From positions 636,501 to 700,500 of the forward strand of contig CAUYUJ010017660.1 in assembly GCA_963575745.1 (NCBI GenBank): a stretch of 64,000 nt of DNA. The letters run 5' to 3'. Below are positions 54,190 through 64,000 of this stretch, in pieces. Numbering within the stretch: position 1 is the stretch's first letter; each line of letters begins with the position of its first letter. A program made the translations under genes and the position numbers. The DNA comes from Prorocentrum cordatum. Lineage: Eukaryota; Sar; Dinophyceae; Prorocentrales; Prorocentraceae. The notes under the pieces are model-generated. The model made no database searches and was not told the DNA's origin. It was given only the letters and a program-made list of their open reading frames with translations.

Positions 54190-55184
54190 GGCTTCGGCTA
54201 AGCCGTGTTACCATAAGACCAGCAGCTGTACCAGGAGGCCTCCGGTGGCCTCCTGGGGCCTGAGAAGGGCCAAAACCGCCGAAAAGCTGAATCTTCGGCA
54301 ATCTTTTTTTGTTTCAACCGGCTTACGCCAAACGGATGGGGGGGAAGTGCCGACAACCTTCCAGGGACTTCCTGCTCCTCCTCCCTTCCTTCCCCCCTTC
54401 CTTCCCGATTTTCTTTCTTGCCTCCTCCCTCCTTGGAGGGAGGCCCACACATCCATGGCATCCAACGGGCAGGGTTTGACACGCACGCCTTCGGACGGGG
54501 CTGGGACGAGGATCAGTCCCCAGAGCGTTCCGGAACGCTCTGAGAAGGCCGCGGCGCCTGATGCAGTCGCCGGAACCGCCGGATCTGAGAGATTCTCCAC
54601 TTATCCTTTCCCGCATTTGTCCTCCCCAGACATCCGGCCGCTCAAATTTTTTCGATGCGCGGGCCCTGGAGATCTGGACCACTTCCCTATGGCAAATTTT
54701 TCGTTCTGAGCTGTTTCTCGATGGTCCCGAGGCCTGGCGATGGCCCCCGGAGGCCCGAAATAGGACCAAACCCGCCGCTCCAATCTTGTCGGGGCGTCGG
54801 GTCTCTGGGTCGTCCGGGCTTCGTCTTACGCCTGCGCCGCCCCGCCGCTCTCGTGGCCCCCATGCGCGCGCTCTCGGGCTGGCCGCGCCGCGCCCCCGAG
54901 AACGTGCGCGGCGCCATGGAAGTCTCGCCCGGGCGCATCGTGGAGGGCCAGTTCTTCGACTGGTGCATCAGGCGGGCGCTCGGGGCCAGCCTTCCCCGCC
55001 CCCCCGCCCCCCGGCTCGCACCTCTCCGACTCCGGCCCCCACCTCTCCGGCTCCGGCCCCCCATGGGTCTCCCGAGTGCTCTGTCGGGTCGGGCGAAAGG
55101 GGGGGTTTGGGAAAGGGGGGGTTACGAAATCTGCTGCATGCAGCTGGTTTCTGCCCCGCCGCCGGGCCCATTCCTCGATACATG
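54190..55184. other. GC-rich sequence with a possible short exon
   Basis: One stretch at about 54855-54985 (plus) encodes VAPMRALSGWPRRAPENVRG and IVEGQFFDWCIRRALGA, which looks coding but has no recognised family and no clear splice sites. The rest shows no supported gene. Confidence 0.3.
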
Positions 55185-55210
55185 GGCGCCTCCTGGCGCC
55201 AGGAGGCGCC
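55185..55210. repeat. Perfect 26-bp palindrome
   Basis: GGCGCCTCCTGGC followed directly by its reverse complement, four bases before the foldback element. Confidence 0.9.
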
Positions 55211-55214
55211 GGTA

Positions 55215-55361
55215 GAATCAGCTACGTTCAGAGCCCCGAATCATCAGGGGTAACTCGGGTCAGGGCTAACTCGGGTTCGCTTTTCGGGATTCCGAACCCG
55301 AGTTACCCCGGACCCGAGTTATACCCCGGATAACTCGGGCGCCCAATACGTGAGCTGATTC
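55215..55361. mobile_element. 147-bp foldback (MITE-like) element
   Basis: Ends are GAATCAGCTACG (55215) and its near-inverse ACGTGAGCTGATTC (ending 55361). The interior holds several copies of AACTCGGGT or its reverse complement, including a 13-bp stem TAACTCGGGTTCG / CGAACCCGAGTTA. No coding capacity. No clear target duplication. Confidence 0.6.
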
Positions 55362-55594
55362 CCCAACCCCCCCCTTTGCTATCCCTCCCTTTCGCCCGGC
55401 CCGACTCTGGCCCCCCGCGCTGCCCTCTGAGGGCCGGTCCCGCCGGGCCGACCTCGCGCGCTCGGCTCGCCTCGCCCGGCCGGCCGCCGGAGGTCCCGGC
55501 GCCGCAGTTGCTTCGCCACGGGCGTTTTCTCGCCCTGTGCCGTCGGCGGAGGAAGAAGTACCGATATCGCTACCTTTCCATCGTTTGTTATTTT

Positions 55595-55660
55595 GTTTTG
55601 TTGTTGTTGTTGTTGTTGTTGTCGTCGTCGTCGTCGTCGTCGTCGTCGTTGAACATTATT
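55595..55660. repeat. (TTG)n/(TCG)n tract
   Basis: Eight TTG-type units followed by about nine TCG units. Confidence 0.9.
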
Positions 55661-55699
55661 TATTCTAAAGAATAATTATTGTTGGGGCCCCTGGTGCGC

Positions 55700-56290
55700 G
55701 ACCCCCTCGCCGCGCCTAGGCCGCAGCTACATTTTCATCATTTTCGTGAGGAAGCCTCAGGTAATACGATGTCATCAAGATCCGGTTGTTTTGTTCCCCC
55801 CCGCTGTCCCTTGCAAAAAACACTATAAAATGAAATTTCTTGTTCTAAAATAACCAAACTTCAAGAATCCCTTGCAAAAAATAAGGTAAAGTGGACATTC
55901 GCGCGCGCAAGACGAAATCCTTCCAAAACCTTAGTGTTCGTAGCGATTTCAACATAAAAACATCAAAAAACCAATGGTTTTAAAAAAAAAAGTGTCACAA
56001 TTTCATCCCGCGCGCTCTTGCGGATTTGCAGGAAACCCAACTTTTTTAAACATTTCTGTCAAACGGGCTTTTGCGATCAACTTCTTCACGTGCTTCGAAC
56101 TTCTCCAACAACGGTTGCGCACCTGCCAGGGCCATCATCCCTGTCAAATAATACCATGCGGGACACATTCGTTTTTTCTTTCCGTGCGCACGCCGAAATC
56201 TTCAAAAACCATTGGGTTTCGTAGGAATTTTAGCACCGCGCAACATAAAATCATTTTTCGCACCGTAGGCCCTTCAAATCGTCGTCGTCG
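55700..56290. other. AT-richer island with a duplicated segment
   Basis: Locally low GC. Units built around CCCTTGCAAAAAA (55808, 55869) and CGAAATC(C)TTC(C)AAAAACC (about 55912 and 56193) recur at about 280 bp. No gene. Confidence 0.6.
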
Positions 56291-56547
56291 TATACTAAGC
56301 TAGTTTCCACAAGATGTTACCACAAGAAGTCATTGAAACCATGCGCCAGTGTAGTAGCCACGGTCGTCCGCATGCCACGAAGTGAAGTGTCCGAACGTCA
56401 TAGGGCGGGAAGCTGGGTGTGGGTGGTGGCGAAGAGTCGTTTGGAAATGTGGTAGAGCTTGAACCGGCCCCCCCACAAAGTGGGGGTATTGGCGGGCGTC
56501 GTATGAAAACCCTGGCACTGGTGAGAACACTGAGCGTTCGGGTAAAA

Positions 56548-56549
56548 TG

Positions 56550-56593
<44 letters not shown>

Positions 56594-56664
56594 GGTTGTG
56601 GTTGTTGTGGTTGTTGTGGTTGTTGTCGTTGTTGTTGTCGTTGTTGTTGTCGTTGTTGTTGTGG

Positions 56665-56696
<32 letters not shown>

Positions 56697-56755
56697 GGCG
56701 GCGGTGGTGGTGGTGGTGGTGGTGGTGTGTGTGTGTGTGTGTCTCTGTGTGTGTT
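56548..56755. repeat. (TTG)n/(TGG)n/(TG)n tract
   Basis: About 130 bp of TTG-type triplets, then TGG triplets, then GT dinucleotides. Confidence 0.95.
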
Positions 56756-57079
56756 GGAACGCCATAAGAGGACGGCAGGGGGGACCCCGTGGGGCCTACC
56801 CGCCGACTCGGCCAGTTGGCAACGTGTCCCCGCGTCACCGTGCGACACCGCTTGGGCGCCAGGGCCACTCAGCACTTGGGCCGAGTGGCAGGCCACAGGG
56901 GCCTCCCGAAAAGCCTAGGATGGATAACTCCCAGGCGCGTTGGCCGCGGGGGCCAACACGGGCAGCTTAGGCCCCAAGCCCTACGCAAGCACAGGAGCCA
57001 GCCCAGGCGACGGGACCCCAGGACCCCCCCAGCTACACGGGCCGCCCAGACCGAGCAGGACCAGAGGGACCCCGCCCCA

Positions 57080-57925
57080 GGGCCCCTAGGCCGCGAGGGG
57101 CACCGCTCAGGCTGGCACCCGTGCGGGGGTGCAGCCCTGCCAGGAGGCGATCGCGTCGTCGGCGCCGCTCTCTCTCGGCAGGGTCGCGCTCCCTGAGCGG
57201 GGGGAGAGCTCCAGCGCAGTCGTTCTGGAGCCGCCTGGCCCCGCGGGGCACGCAGGCCCCGCAGCGACGGCAGACCACAAACGTCGAACACGTGACGAGC
57301 TCGTGGCCACGGTCCTGCACATACGCGGGCGGACCACCCGCGCCGGCGGGGCCGCTCGCATTCTCTCCCAACCCGATCGGAGGGCACCAACTATACACCA
57401 ACACCGATCCTGGCCCACGTTCACCCTGGGCCCAGGATCGGTGTATATGCCTTCTTGCGCAAGGCAGGAGGGCGTATACACCGATCCTGGGCCCAGGGTG
57501 ATCCTGGCCAGGATCGGTGTTGGTGTATAGTTGGTGCCTTCCTACCCGAGGCCCGCTCCACCCGACGATCCACCCGACGACGACTCCCCCTCCCCGCGGG
57601 CGAGAGCAGCGGCGGGAGGAGCAGGTGGGCGGGAGGGGGGCCCTGCCCCCTCGGGCGCCGCGCCACCGCTCGTGTCCGAGGCAGGCCGCGCAGCAGGGGC
57701 GAGCTTCGCACCCAGCGGAGGCAGCCGAAGGCGCGGGTGCCTCCGCACCGCGGGCGCGCGCCTCGAGCCTCTCCTTCATCGGGCCGAGCGCCGCCAGGAT
57801 CGGGCCGGCGCGCGGCGGCCGTGGAGCCCGCTCGGGGCGCTTGGGCGCCGGGCGGAGCGCGTCAGCGCCGTCGGCGGCCTGCTCCCCGCCGTCGCGCGCC
57901 GCGAGGGCATCGGGGGGGGAGTCGC
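57080..57925 (-). CDS. Zinc-ribbon C-terminus of a second retroelement
   Basis: Minus-strand frame joined to the RNase H block by a frame change at a G8 run (57910-57918). It encodes ERAPRPPRAGPILAALGPMK at the start, Pro/Ala/Cys-rich sequence, then the 156-bp hairpin in frame, then GHELVTCSTFVVCRRCGACV followed by a Cys in the LQNDCAG segment and a basic tail (RDPAERERRRRRDRLLAGLH, HPRTGASL). A CxxC ribbon followed by a Leu-Ala-Gly-Leu-His-Pro ending is the hallmark I associate with the C-termini of dinoflagellate retroelement proteins. The frame remains open to 57033, but the natural stop may lie earlier. Confidence 0.6.
57383..57538. mobile_element. 156-bp nested hairpin inserted in a coding frame
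   Basis: Perfect 33-bp outer arms (57383-57415 and 57506-57538) and perfect 26-bp inner arms (57422-57447 and 57475-57500). The motif ACACCGATCCTGG appears four times, twice in each orientation. The length is exactly 52 codons, and the minus-strand frame reads through with no stop. Likely a MITE-like insertion. Confidence 0.85.
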
Positions 57926-60140
57926 CTCCTCTCCTGCGCCAGGCGCCGCGTCCGGCTGCGGGTCCGCCTCGGCGCCCTCGGTCCCACTGGTCGCGGCTGC
58001 GGCCGAGATCGCCCCCACCACGAGGGCCCCCACAAGGGGCGAGACCGCAGCCCCCGGCGCCGGGCTGGGAGCGGACGGCACGCCCGCGTCCCCTGCGTCA
58101 GGATCTCCATTATTGGCGGGCGGCAGCGCCGAGGGGCCAGCGTCGGGGTGCGGCCCTGATTCGAGCTCGCGAGCCGGTGAGCGGGACCGACCACGCCCCT
58201 GCCCCTCGCGCGCAGCACGGCCAGGCACGGGGCCCTGACCAGCCGGCTGAGAGGGGCCTGCCTCGGGGTGCGGCGCGGAGTCATCATCCTCGGGTTCCGA
58301 GCTGCGGCCGCCCGCTGGACCATCATCGCGCGGCCTGCCACGGCGGTCCGCCAGCCTCTGCCACCGCTCCACCAGTGGGTCCACCAGCCAGCGGCGCGGC
58401 AGCGGCCCAACTCGCTCCCCGTCCCGGCTGACCAGGAAGCTGCGCGCAATGCGGAACCGCGCCGCTATCACCTCTGGACTCTCACGCCGCGCACGCCGAC
58501 GGCTGGAGGTCGAGCGCAGCCAAGCTCTGTGGCAAATCTCCTCGGCCAGCTGGCGTCGCCGTCGGGCGAGGTCCGCCCCTGCCATCCCGCCCAGCAGAGG
58601 CGCCGCATGCGGCTGGGCCAAGGCATGCGTCACGTACGGCACGCAAACTTCGTTCCAGCCGGCCAACCCCCCCTCCTGCGAGAGCTGTCCCTCAGGCACC
58701 CACGCCTTGGCGATCTCTGTTAGCCGCCCTTCCAAGAGCTCGACGCTGAGGGAAGCCTGATCCAGCCAGGGGTCAGGCGCCGGATCCGGTCGCCGGCAGC
58801 GCGGCGCCGAGCCCGCCTGCCAGGCAGAGTGGCTCGCCACGTCACCTGCGCCATGCGCCGCGCCGTCTCGCGAGTCGGGTTCGCCTGGGTCGGCGGCGCC
58901 CGGCAGCGCGCCGGCGGGCCGCCCCGCGTCCCCAGCGGCCCCAGCAGCGGGCTCGGCCGGAGGACCTCGCCCTGATTTGGGCCCAGCCGAGCGCGGTGGC
59001 CCCCACCAGGCCCGCGCGGCGCCCTGCCCGAGCGGGGCCGCGGCCGGAGGACCTCGCCCTGATTTGGGCCCAGCCGAGCGCAGTGGCCCCCACCGGGCCC
59101 GCGCGGCGCCCTGCCAGAGCGGGGCCGCGGCCGGAGGACCCTCGCGCCCATCCAAGCCAAAATCTCCACCAGCTGCGTCCGCGGCCTTGCACGGCGGCGG
59201 CGGCCTCCCTGACGCGGCCGCGGGCTGCGGCGCGGGCGGCGCCGGCGCCCGATCCAGGCCAAAATCTCCACTGGCCGCGGGCTGCGGCACGGGCGGCGCC
59301 GGCGCCCGATCCAGGCCAGAATCTCCAGCGGCCGCGGGCTGCGGCACGGGCGGCGCGAGCGCCCGATCCAGGCCAAAATCTCCACCGGCCGCGGGCTGTG
59401 GCAGCAGCGCGCCGGCGGCCCGCGCGGCGGGGGCGGCAGCGCGTGCGGCGTGTAGGAGATAATCCACCATGGCCTGGAGGCTGGCGTCTCGCTGGCTCCC
59501 GTTGGCCACGCTGGCGTCGGCGCAGCAGGTGGCCGGGGGGGGCACCGCCGGCGAAGGGCCTGCTGCTGTGGGCGCGGCCCCGAGGACAGAGAGCGCCCGC
59601 TCGTGGCCCAAGGTGGTCGGCGTGCACGCGGACCCCGCCAACGCCCGTTGGGTGCCTTCGGTGTAGGCCGTGCGCCCGCAAGCAAGGCAGACAAGGCCTT
59701 GGCTGTCCTGGGACCGAGGGTGGGGGCACCAGTGCAAGTCGTGCTGGATGATGGTCAGCTTGGGCGGGGCTGGGGGCGGCCTGGGCATCGCCGCCTCGTT
59801 CGAGTCCCAGAGGCCCGATGAGTACACCTGCACGCAGGCCCACACGTGAAACTCCACGACGCTGAGAACGTGCTGGAGCCTGAGCTCGAGGTTCCGCGCG
59901 AGCCCTGGGGCCAGCCGGACCTGCCACATGGCCACCGACGCGAACCAGTCTGCCCAAGCATTGCCGATCCAGTCTATGAGCGGCACTCCACGGTGGAGCG
60001 CCTCCTCGGCTGTGAGGTGAGAGGGGACCCGGCGAAAGTCGGGCGCCGCGGCGTCGGCGCGCCGCGCGATGGCGCAGCGCAGCCGTCGCCAAAGCTGCGC
60101 ATGGGTGCCGCGCGAGGAAGCGTCCCTGGCGCTCCAGCGC
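57912..60140 (-). CDS. RNase H C-terminal part and linker of a second retroelement
   Basis: From about 60140 the frame reads RRLRCAIARRADAAAPDFRR, VPSHLTAEEALHRGVPLIDW and IGNAWADWFASVAMW: the final helix of an RNase H domain (G-N-x-x-AD) typical of retroelements. A zinc-ribbon follows (HDLHWCPHPRS...VCLACG), then a Pro/Ala-rich linker with tandem repeats of 19 codons (59220-59400) and 29 codons (58970-59140). A folded region is next (WNEVCVPYVTHALAQPH, RQLAEEICHRAWLR), then a long Pro/Ser-rich tail. The reverse transcriptase that should precede it is absent; the exon begins at a (GGA)n tract, so upstream exons lie beyond it or are lost. Confidence 0.7.
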
Positions 60141-60141
60141 A

Positions 60142-60420
60142 GAGGAGGAGGAGGAGGAGAAGGAGGAGGAGGAGGAGGAGGAGGAGGAGGAGGAGGAGGA
60201 GGAGGGAGGAGGGAGGAGGAGGAGGAGAGGAGGAGAGGAGGAAGGAGGAGGAGGAGGAGGAGGAGGAGGAGGAGGAGGAGGAGGAGAGGAGGAGGAGGAG
60301 GAGGTGGAGGAGGAGGGGGAGGAGGAGGGAGGAGGAGGAGGGAGGGAGGAGGGAGGAGGGGAGGGAGGGAGGAGGAGGGGAGGAGGAGGGAGGGAGGAGG
60401 AGGAGGAGGGAGGATGGGGC
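60142..60420. repeat. (GGA)n tract
   Basis: About 270 bp of GGA/GAGG repeat directly abutting the RNase H exon. Confidence 0.95.
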
Positions 60421-60888
60421 CAACTGGCAGTCACCGACGTCGTCGGCACCACAGGGCAGCGGGGCTGGCCGGGGGGATGGTGTCTCGGAGGAGGGCCCCG
60501 TCGAGGCAACGGCGGCCCTCCCCGGCGCTCTCCGTTCCTTTTCGGGGCCTCTCCTGGGGGCTTCCCGCCGCCAGGGATCCCGCGAAAGCGTCTCCCAACC
60601 TTCAGGAGGGAAAACACACACAGGCACAAGTAGTCGTCGATTCCCAGGAAAATCGGAAAATATGGGAAGCGGGGGACAGACGAGAATCCTCCAAACATTG
60701 AACAGTATGGGGAATCCTGGGATTCGTGTGCATTTCTCCGTAAGGGCTTCGCCCCCTGCCGCCGGCCCCCTCTCTCGGATAATGCGCTATGCAAGAGCTA
60801 TGTCCTGAGGCCTGGGCGCTGTCGTGAAGCAGTATCGGAACTTCATGCGAGGCCGACTCGTCATGAGCAAAACCAATAGATGACCAGA
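60421..60888. other. Spacer, no gene recognised
   Basis: Mixed sequence between the (GGA)n tract and the 73-bp satellite; no supported frame. Confidence 0.5.
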
Positions 60889-60889
60889 G

Positions 60890-61690
60890 GGGTTACCACA
60901 CCTGGCGATTGGTAAGACGTCGTGACCCTGCCGATCTGCATGAGGGGTGCCGCCGAATTTCAGAAATGTGGCAAATCTCCTGTGTTTTTGGACCCTGACC
61001 CCGCCGATCTGCGTGAGGGGTGCCACCGAATGTCAGAAATGTGGCAAATCCAATTTGTTTTTGGACCCTGATCCCGCCGATCTGCATGAGGGTGCCACCG
61101 AATGTCAGAAATGTGGCAAATCCTATGTGTTTTTGCACCCTGATTCCGTCGATCTGCGTGAGTGGTGCCACCGAATATCAGAAATGTGGCAAATCCTATG
61201 TGTTTTTGGATCCTGACGCCGCCGATATGCGTGAGTGGCCGCCGAATGTCAGAAATGTAGCAAATCCCATATGTTTTTGGGCCCCAACCCCGCCGATCTG
61301 CGTGAGAGGTGAACCAATTTTTGAACATGTGGCATATCCCATATGTTTTTGGACCCTGACCTCGCCGATCTGCGTGAGGGGTGCCACCGAATTTTAGAAA
61401 TATAACAAATCCTTGGTGTTTTGGGCCTTGACCCCGTCGATCTGCATGAGGGGTGCCACCGAATTTCAGAAATGTAGCAAATCCCTTATGTTTTTGGACC
61501 CTGACCCCGCCGATCTGCGTGAGTGGTGCCACCGAATTTCAGAAATGTGGCAAATCCTATGTGTTTTTGCACCCTAACACCGGCGATCTGCGTGAGGGGT
61601 GCCGCCGAACGTCAGAAATGTAGCAAATCCTATGTGTTTTTGGACCCTGATCCCGCCGATCTGCGTGAGGGGTGTCAATTTTTACCCCCA
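60890..61690. repeat. 73-bp tandem satellite, about 11 copies
   Basis: Unit contains GTTTTTGGACCCTGACCCCG, CCGATCTGCGTGAGGGGTG and CACCGAATGTCAGAAATGTG. CCGATCT landmarks recur at 60931, 61004, 61077, 61149, 61222, 61293, 61365, 61437, 61510, 61583 and 61656 (71-73 bp). Confidence 0.95.
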
Positions 61691-62275
61691 GAAATTCTGA
61701 GAACCCTCCCAGGGCGTGGTAAAATGTCCGTTTTGGGCCTCCCCCCTTCGCGCGGTCCATCAACAAGGAGCAGTAAGCAGCAAGAAGTCAACAAGGAACA
61801 GTAAGCAGAAAGAAGCAGAATTGTAACAGTGGAAACTGGAAGCTGCAACTGGTACAGGGACCTGCGAAGCTTGGCCCTACAGCCTGGTGGCCCCACAAGG
61901 GGGCCGGCGGATTTGTGCGTCCCTGGGCCCCTTCAAACCTTGCAAAGATGGCAAAGGATTCCCACCAGCCTCCCAAACGACCCCCGAGCACTTCCAGAGC
62001 GCTCTCCCAATGCCTCCCCCCTCCTTTCCACAACACACTCGAAGCCCTGGGACTCTGCCGTGGGACTTTGCCGGGCGCCCCGGACCACCTTTCAGACTCC
62101 CTGGAGCCTCTGAGAGCACATTTGGGCCAGGCTGGGGAGCCGCCGTTGTCACAGCTGGCCCTCCTCCCGCCTCGGCCCCGCGCTGCCGACGTGCCGACGA
62201 GGCTGACAGCAACAGGTGGTCCCAAGGCAGCCCCTGCTGGCCCAGACTGGTCGCATGGGATTTCCGTGTGGACGA
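61691..62275. other. Mixed sequence, no gene recognised
   Basis: Contains a direct repeat of CAGTAAGCAG(C/A)AAGAAG at about 61770 and 61800. Otherwise unremarkable. Confidence 0.4.
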
Positions 62276-62277
62276 TG

Positions 62278-62492
<215 letters not shown>

Positions 62493-62515
62493 GGCGGGCC
62501 CGTGTGCCGACCATG

Positions 62516-62760
62516 GCGGAGGATCCACGATGTGGGATGTTTTTGGTGGCTCTTGGGGCTCCTGGCCCCGCCTTCTTGCCCGCTCCCGCCCGCTCGCCCG
62601 TTCGCTTGCCCCCTGCAGTCGTCTCGCCCTCGCCTGTCGACGATGCTGGCAGCTGCCGCTGGCGGCGGCGGCGACGACGGAGGAGGATCCACGCTAAGGG
62701 ATGCTTTTGGTTGCTTTGGGGCTTCCCGGCCCCGCCTTCTTGCCCGCTCGCCCGCTCGCC
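62516..62760. repeat. Tandem duplication, about 164-bp spacing
   Basis: GGAGGATCCACG...GGATG...TTTTGGT...GGGGCT...CCCCGCCTTCTTGCCC occurs at about 62518 and 62682 with moderate divergence. Confidence 0.75.
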
Positions 62761-62939
62761 TGCCGGCCTGCGCTCGGAGTGCTCCCCCGGGCCTCCCGGA
62801 GCTCCCGGCCGAGTCTTGCAGGCGGGCCCGTGGCTGCGAGAAGGGCGCCCAGATGCTCCCCGGAGGCAAATGGGCCCGACGGGGGGCCCAACCCTTAGCA
62901 GCCTCATGCAACGCTGGTGCGGTGCACAGTCCGTGTGAG

Positions 62940-63440
62940 GGACGTGCCGAAGTCGGTGGGGGGAGGCGCACACGAGCTTTCCCAAGGGGGCCGTAGGTGG
63001 AGCTCCCTAGGGGGCACGACACGTGTGAGGAGTACGCCGAAATGCTCGGGGAAACGCATCTCATGCAAATTTTTCCAGTCCAGTAGGTGGGGCTCGTGTT
63101 AGGGGTGTGCCGAGACTGGCGTAGGTACGCATGCAAGGTTCCCTCATTGAAGCTGCAGGTGGATTTCACTATAGCTAGGGGCACGGTCCTTGTGGGAGGT
63201 GTGTTGAACTGGGCGACGCCGCCACGCGGACCCTTAGACCGGGTTCGTAGGTGGAGCTCTCTGTGGGGGCACGCTCCTTGCGAGTGCCCGAAGTGGGCGG
63301 CGCCGCCATGCGGACCCTCTCGCTGGGGCCGACGGTGGAGCTCCCCCATGGGGCCACGAAGCGCGAGAGGAGTGCGCCGATGTGAGGCCACGATCCTCGT
63401 GGGGTGTGTGCCGAAATGGGGGCGGCAGTGCCTTCTCCTC
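62940..63440. repeat. Diverged relatives of the 91-bp satellite, inverted
   Basis: GTAGGTGGAGCTCCCT, GGGGCACGAC(A)CGTGTGAGG and GTGCCGAAATG recur. Read on the minus strand they match the module order of the array at 30095-31215. Confidence 0.65.
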
Positions 63441-63544
63441 CCCCCCTTTCCTCTTTTTCCTCATTCGCAAAAGTACTAAACTTATCTCTTCTCTCCTCTC
63501 CCCTGATGCTTTCTTTTTTCCCCCCGCCTAGCCTGTTTATGTAA

Positions 63545-63560
63545 ATGTCTGTCTGTATGT

Positions 63561-63650
<90 letters not shown>

Positions 63651-63736
63651 GTATGTACGTATGCATGCATGCATGCGTGCATGCATGTGTGTATGTCTGT
63701 CTGTCTGTCTGTCTGTCTGCCTGTCTGTCTGTCTGT

Positions 63737-63784
<48 letters not shown>

Positions 63785-64000
63785 AGGTAGGTAGGTAGGT
63801 AGGTATGTATGTTTGTATGTATGTATGTATGTATGTATGTATGTATGTATGTATGCATGCATGCATGCATGTATGTATGTATGCATGTATGTATGTATGT
63901 ATGTATGTGTGTGTGTATGTATGTATGTATGTATGTATGTATGTATGTATGTATGTATGTATGTATGTATTAATGTATGTATGTATGTATGTATGTATGT
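63545..64000. repeat. (CTGC)/(CTGT)/(GTAT)n tetranucleotide tract
   Basis: CTGC units, then CTGT, GCAT, CTGT again, CTGC, then (TATG)n to the window edge. Confidence 0.95.

Noticed and set aside
60890-61690. CRISPR-like regular array
   Set aside because: The units are tandem without unique spacers, and the window is eukaryotic; it is a satellite.

Overview
The window reads as nuclear DNA of a dinoflagellate; the species cannot be fixed from sequence alone. The grounds are high GC, coding blocks scattered among introns that consist largely of microsatellites, short direct repeats at exon-intron borders, very abundant simple repeats and satellites, retroelement proteins of the LINE/RNase H type with dinoflagellate-style Cys/His tails, and two uncharacterised protein families that I recognise from dinoflagellate gene sets. 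No bacterial operon, rRNA, tRNA or CRISPR array is visible.

Layout. 1-8870 (minus strand): a long, partly broken coding tract. It holds a basic N-terminal block, a block with a predicted coiled coil, a ~1,030-residue ORF with membrane-like segments and an ADP-ribosyltransferase-like HGT motif, and a Cys-rich Pro/Gln-rich continuation that runs off the window edge. Four copies of a ~40-bp hairpin element lie inside this coding tract. About 9.4-20.6 kb (plus strand): separate coding blocks, some or all of which may be exons of one gene of a Cys-rich, possibly transposase-derived family; the introns are filled with (GA)n, (CT)n, (GT)n and poly-G. 21.2-23.6 kb (plus): a two-exon gene of a second dinoflagellate family. 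23.6-27.6 kb: simple repeats. 27.8-29.5 kb (plus): a membrane protein with a Hint-like C-terminal domain, broken by at least one frame change. 30.1-31.2 kb: a 91-bp satellite. 32.3-38.5 kb: two related blocks of a higher-order repeat. 38.5-43.8 kb: degenerate Pro/Arg-type repeats and a 1-kb (CA)-type tract. 43.8-51.4 kb (plus): a non-LTR retrotransposon with endonuclease, reverse transcriptase and three zinc fingers, its helical tail domain, and a further ORF. 51.5-56.8 kb: simple repeats, a foldback element and an AT-richer island. 57.0-60.1 kb (minus): the RNase H / zinc-ribbon C-terminal part of a second retroelement, carrying a 156-bp nested hairpin inside its frame. 60.1-64 kb: simple repeats, a 73-bp satellite, inverted diverged relatives of the 91-bp satellite, and tetranucleotide repeats.

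How it fits together. Most recognisable coding sequence belongs to mobile elements or to element-like expanded families. The most unusual signal is a set of short hairpin-forming sequences, some placed in frame inside ORFs and some in introns or spacers, whose arms differ between copies yet still pair. Several frame breaks sit at or near G/C homopolymers, so part of the apparent pseudogene character could be base-calling error.
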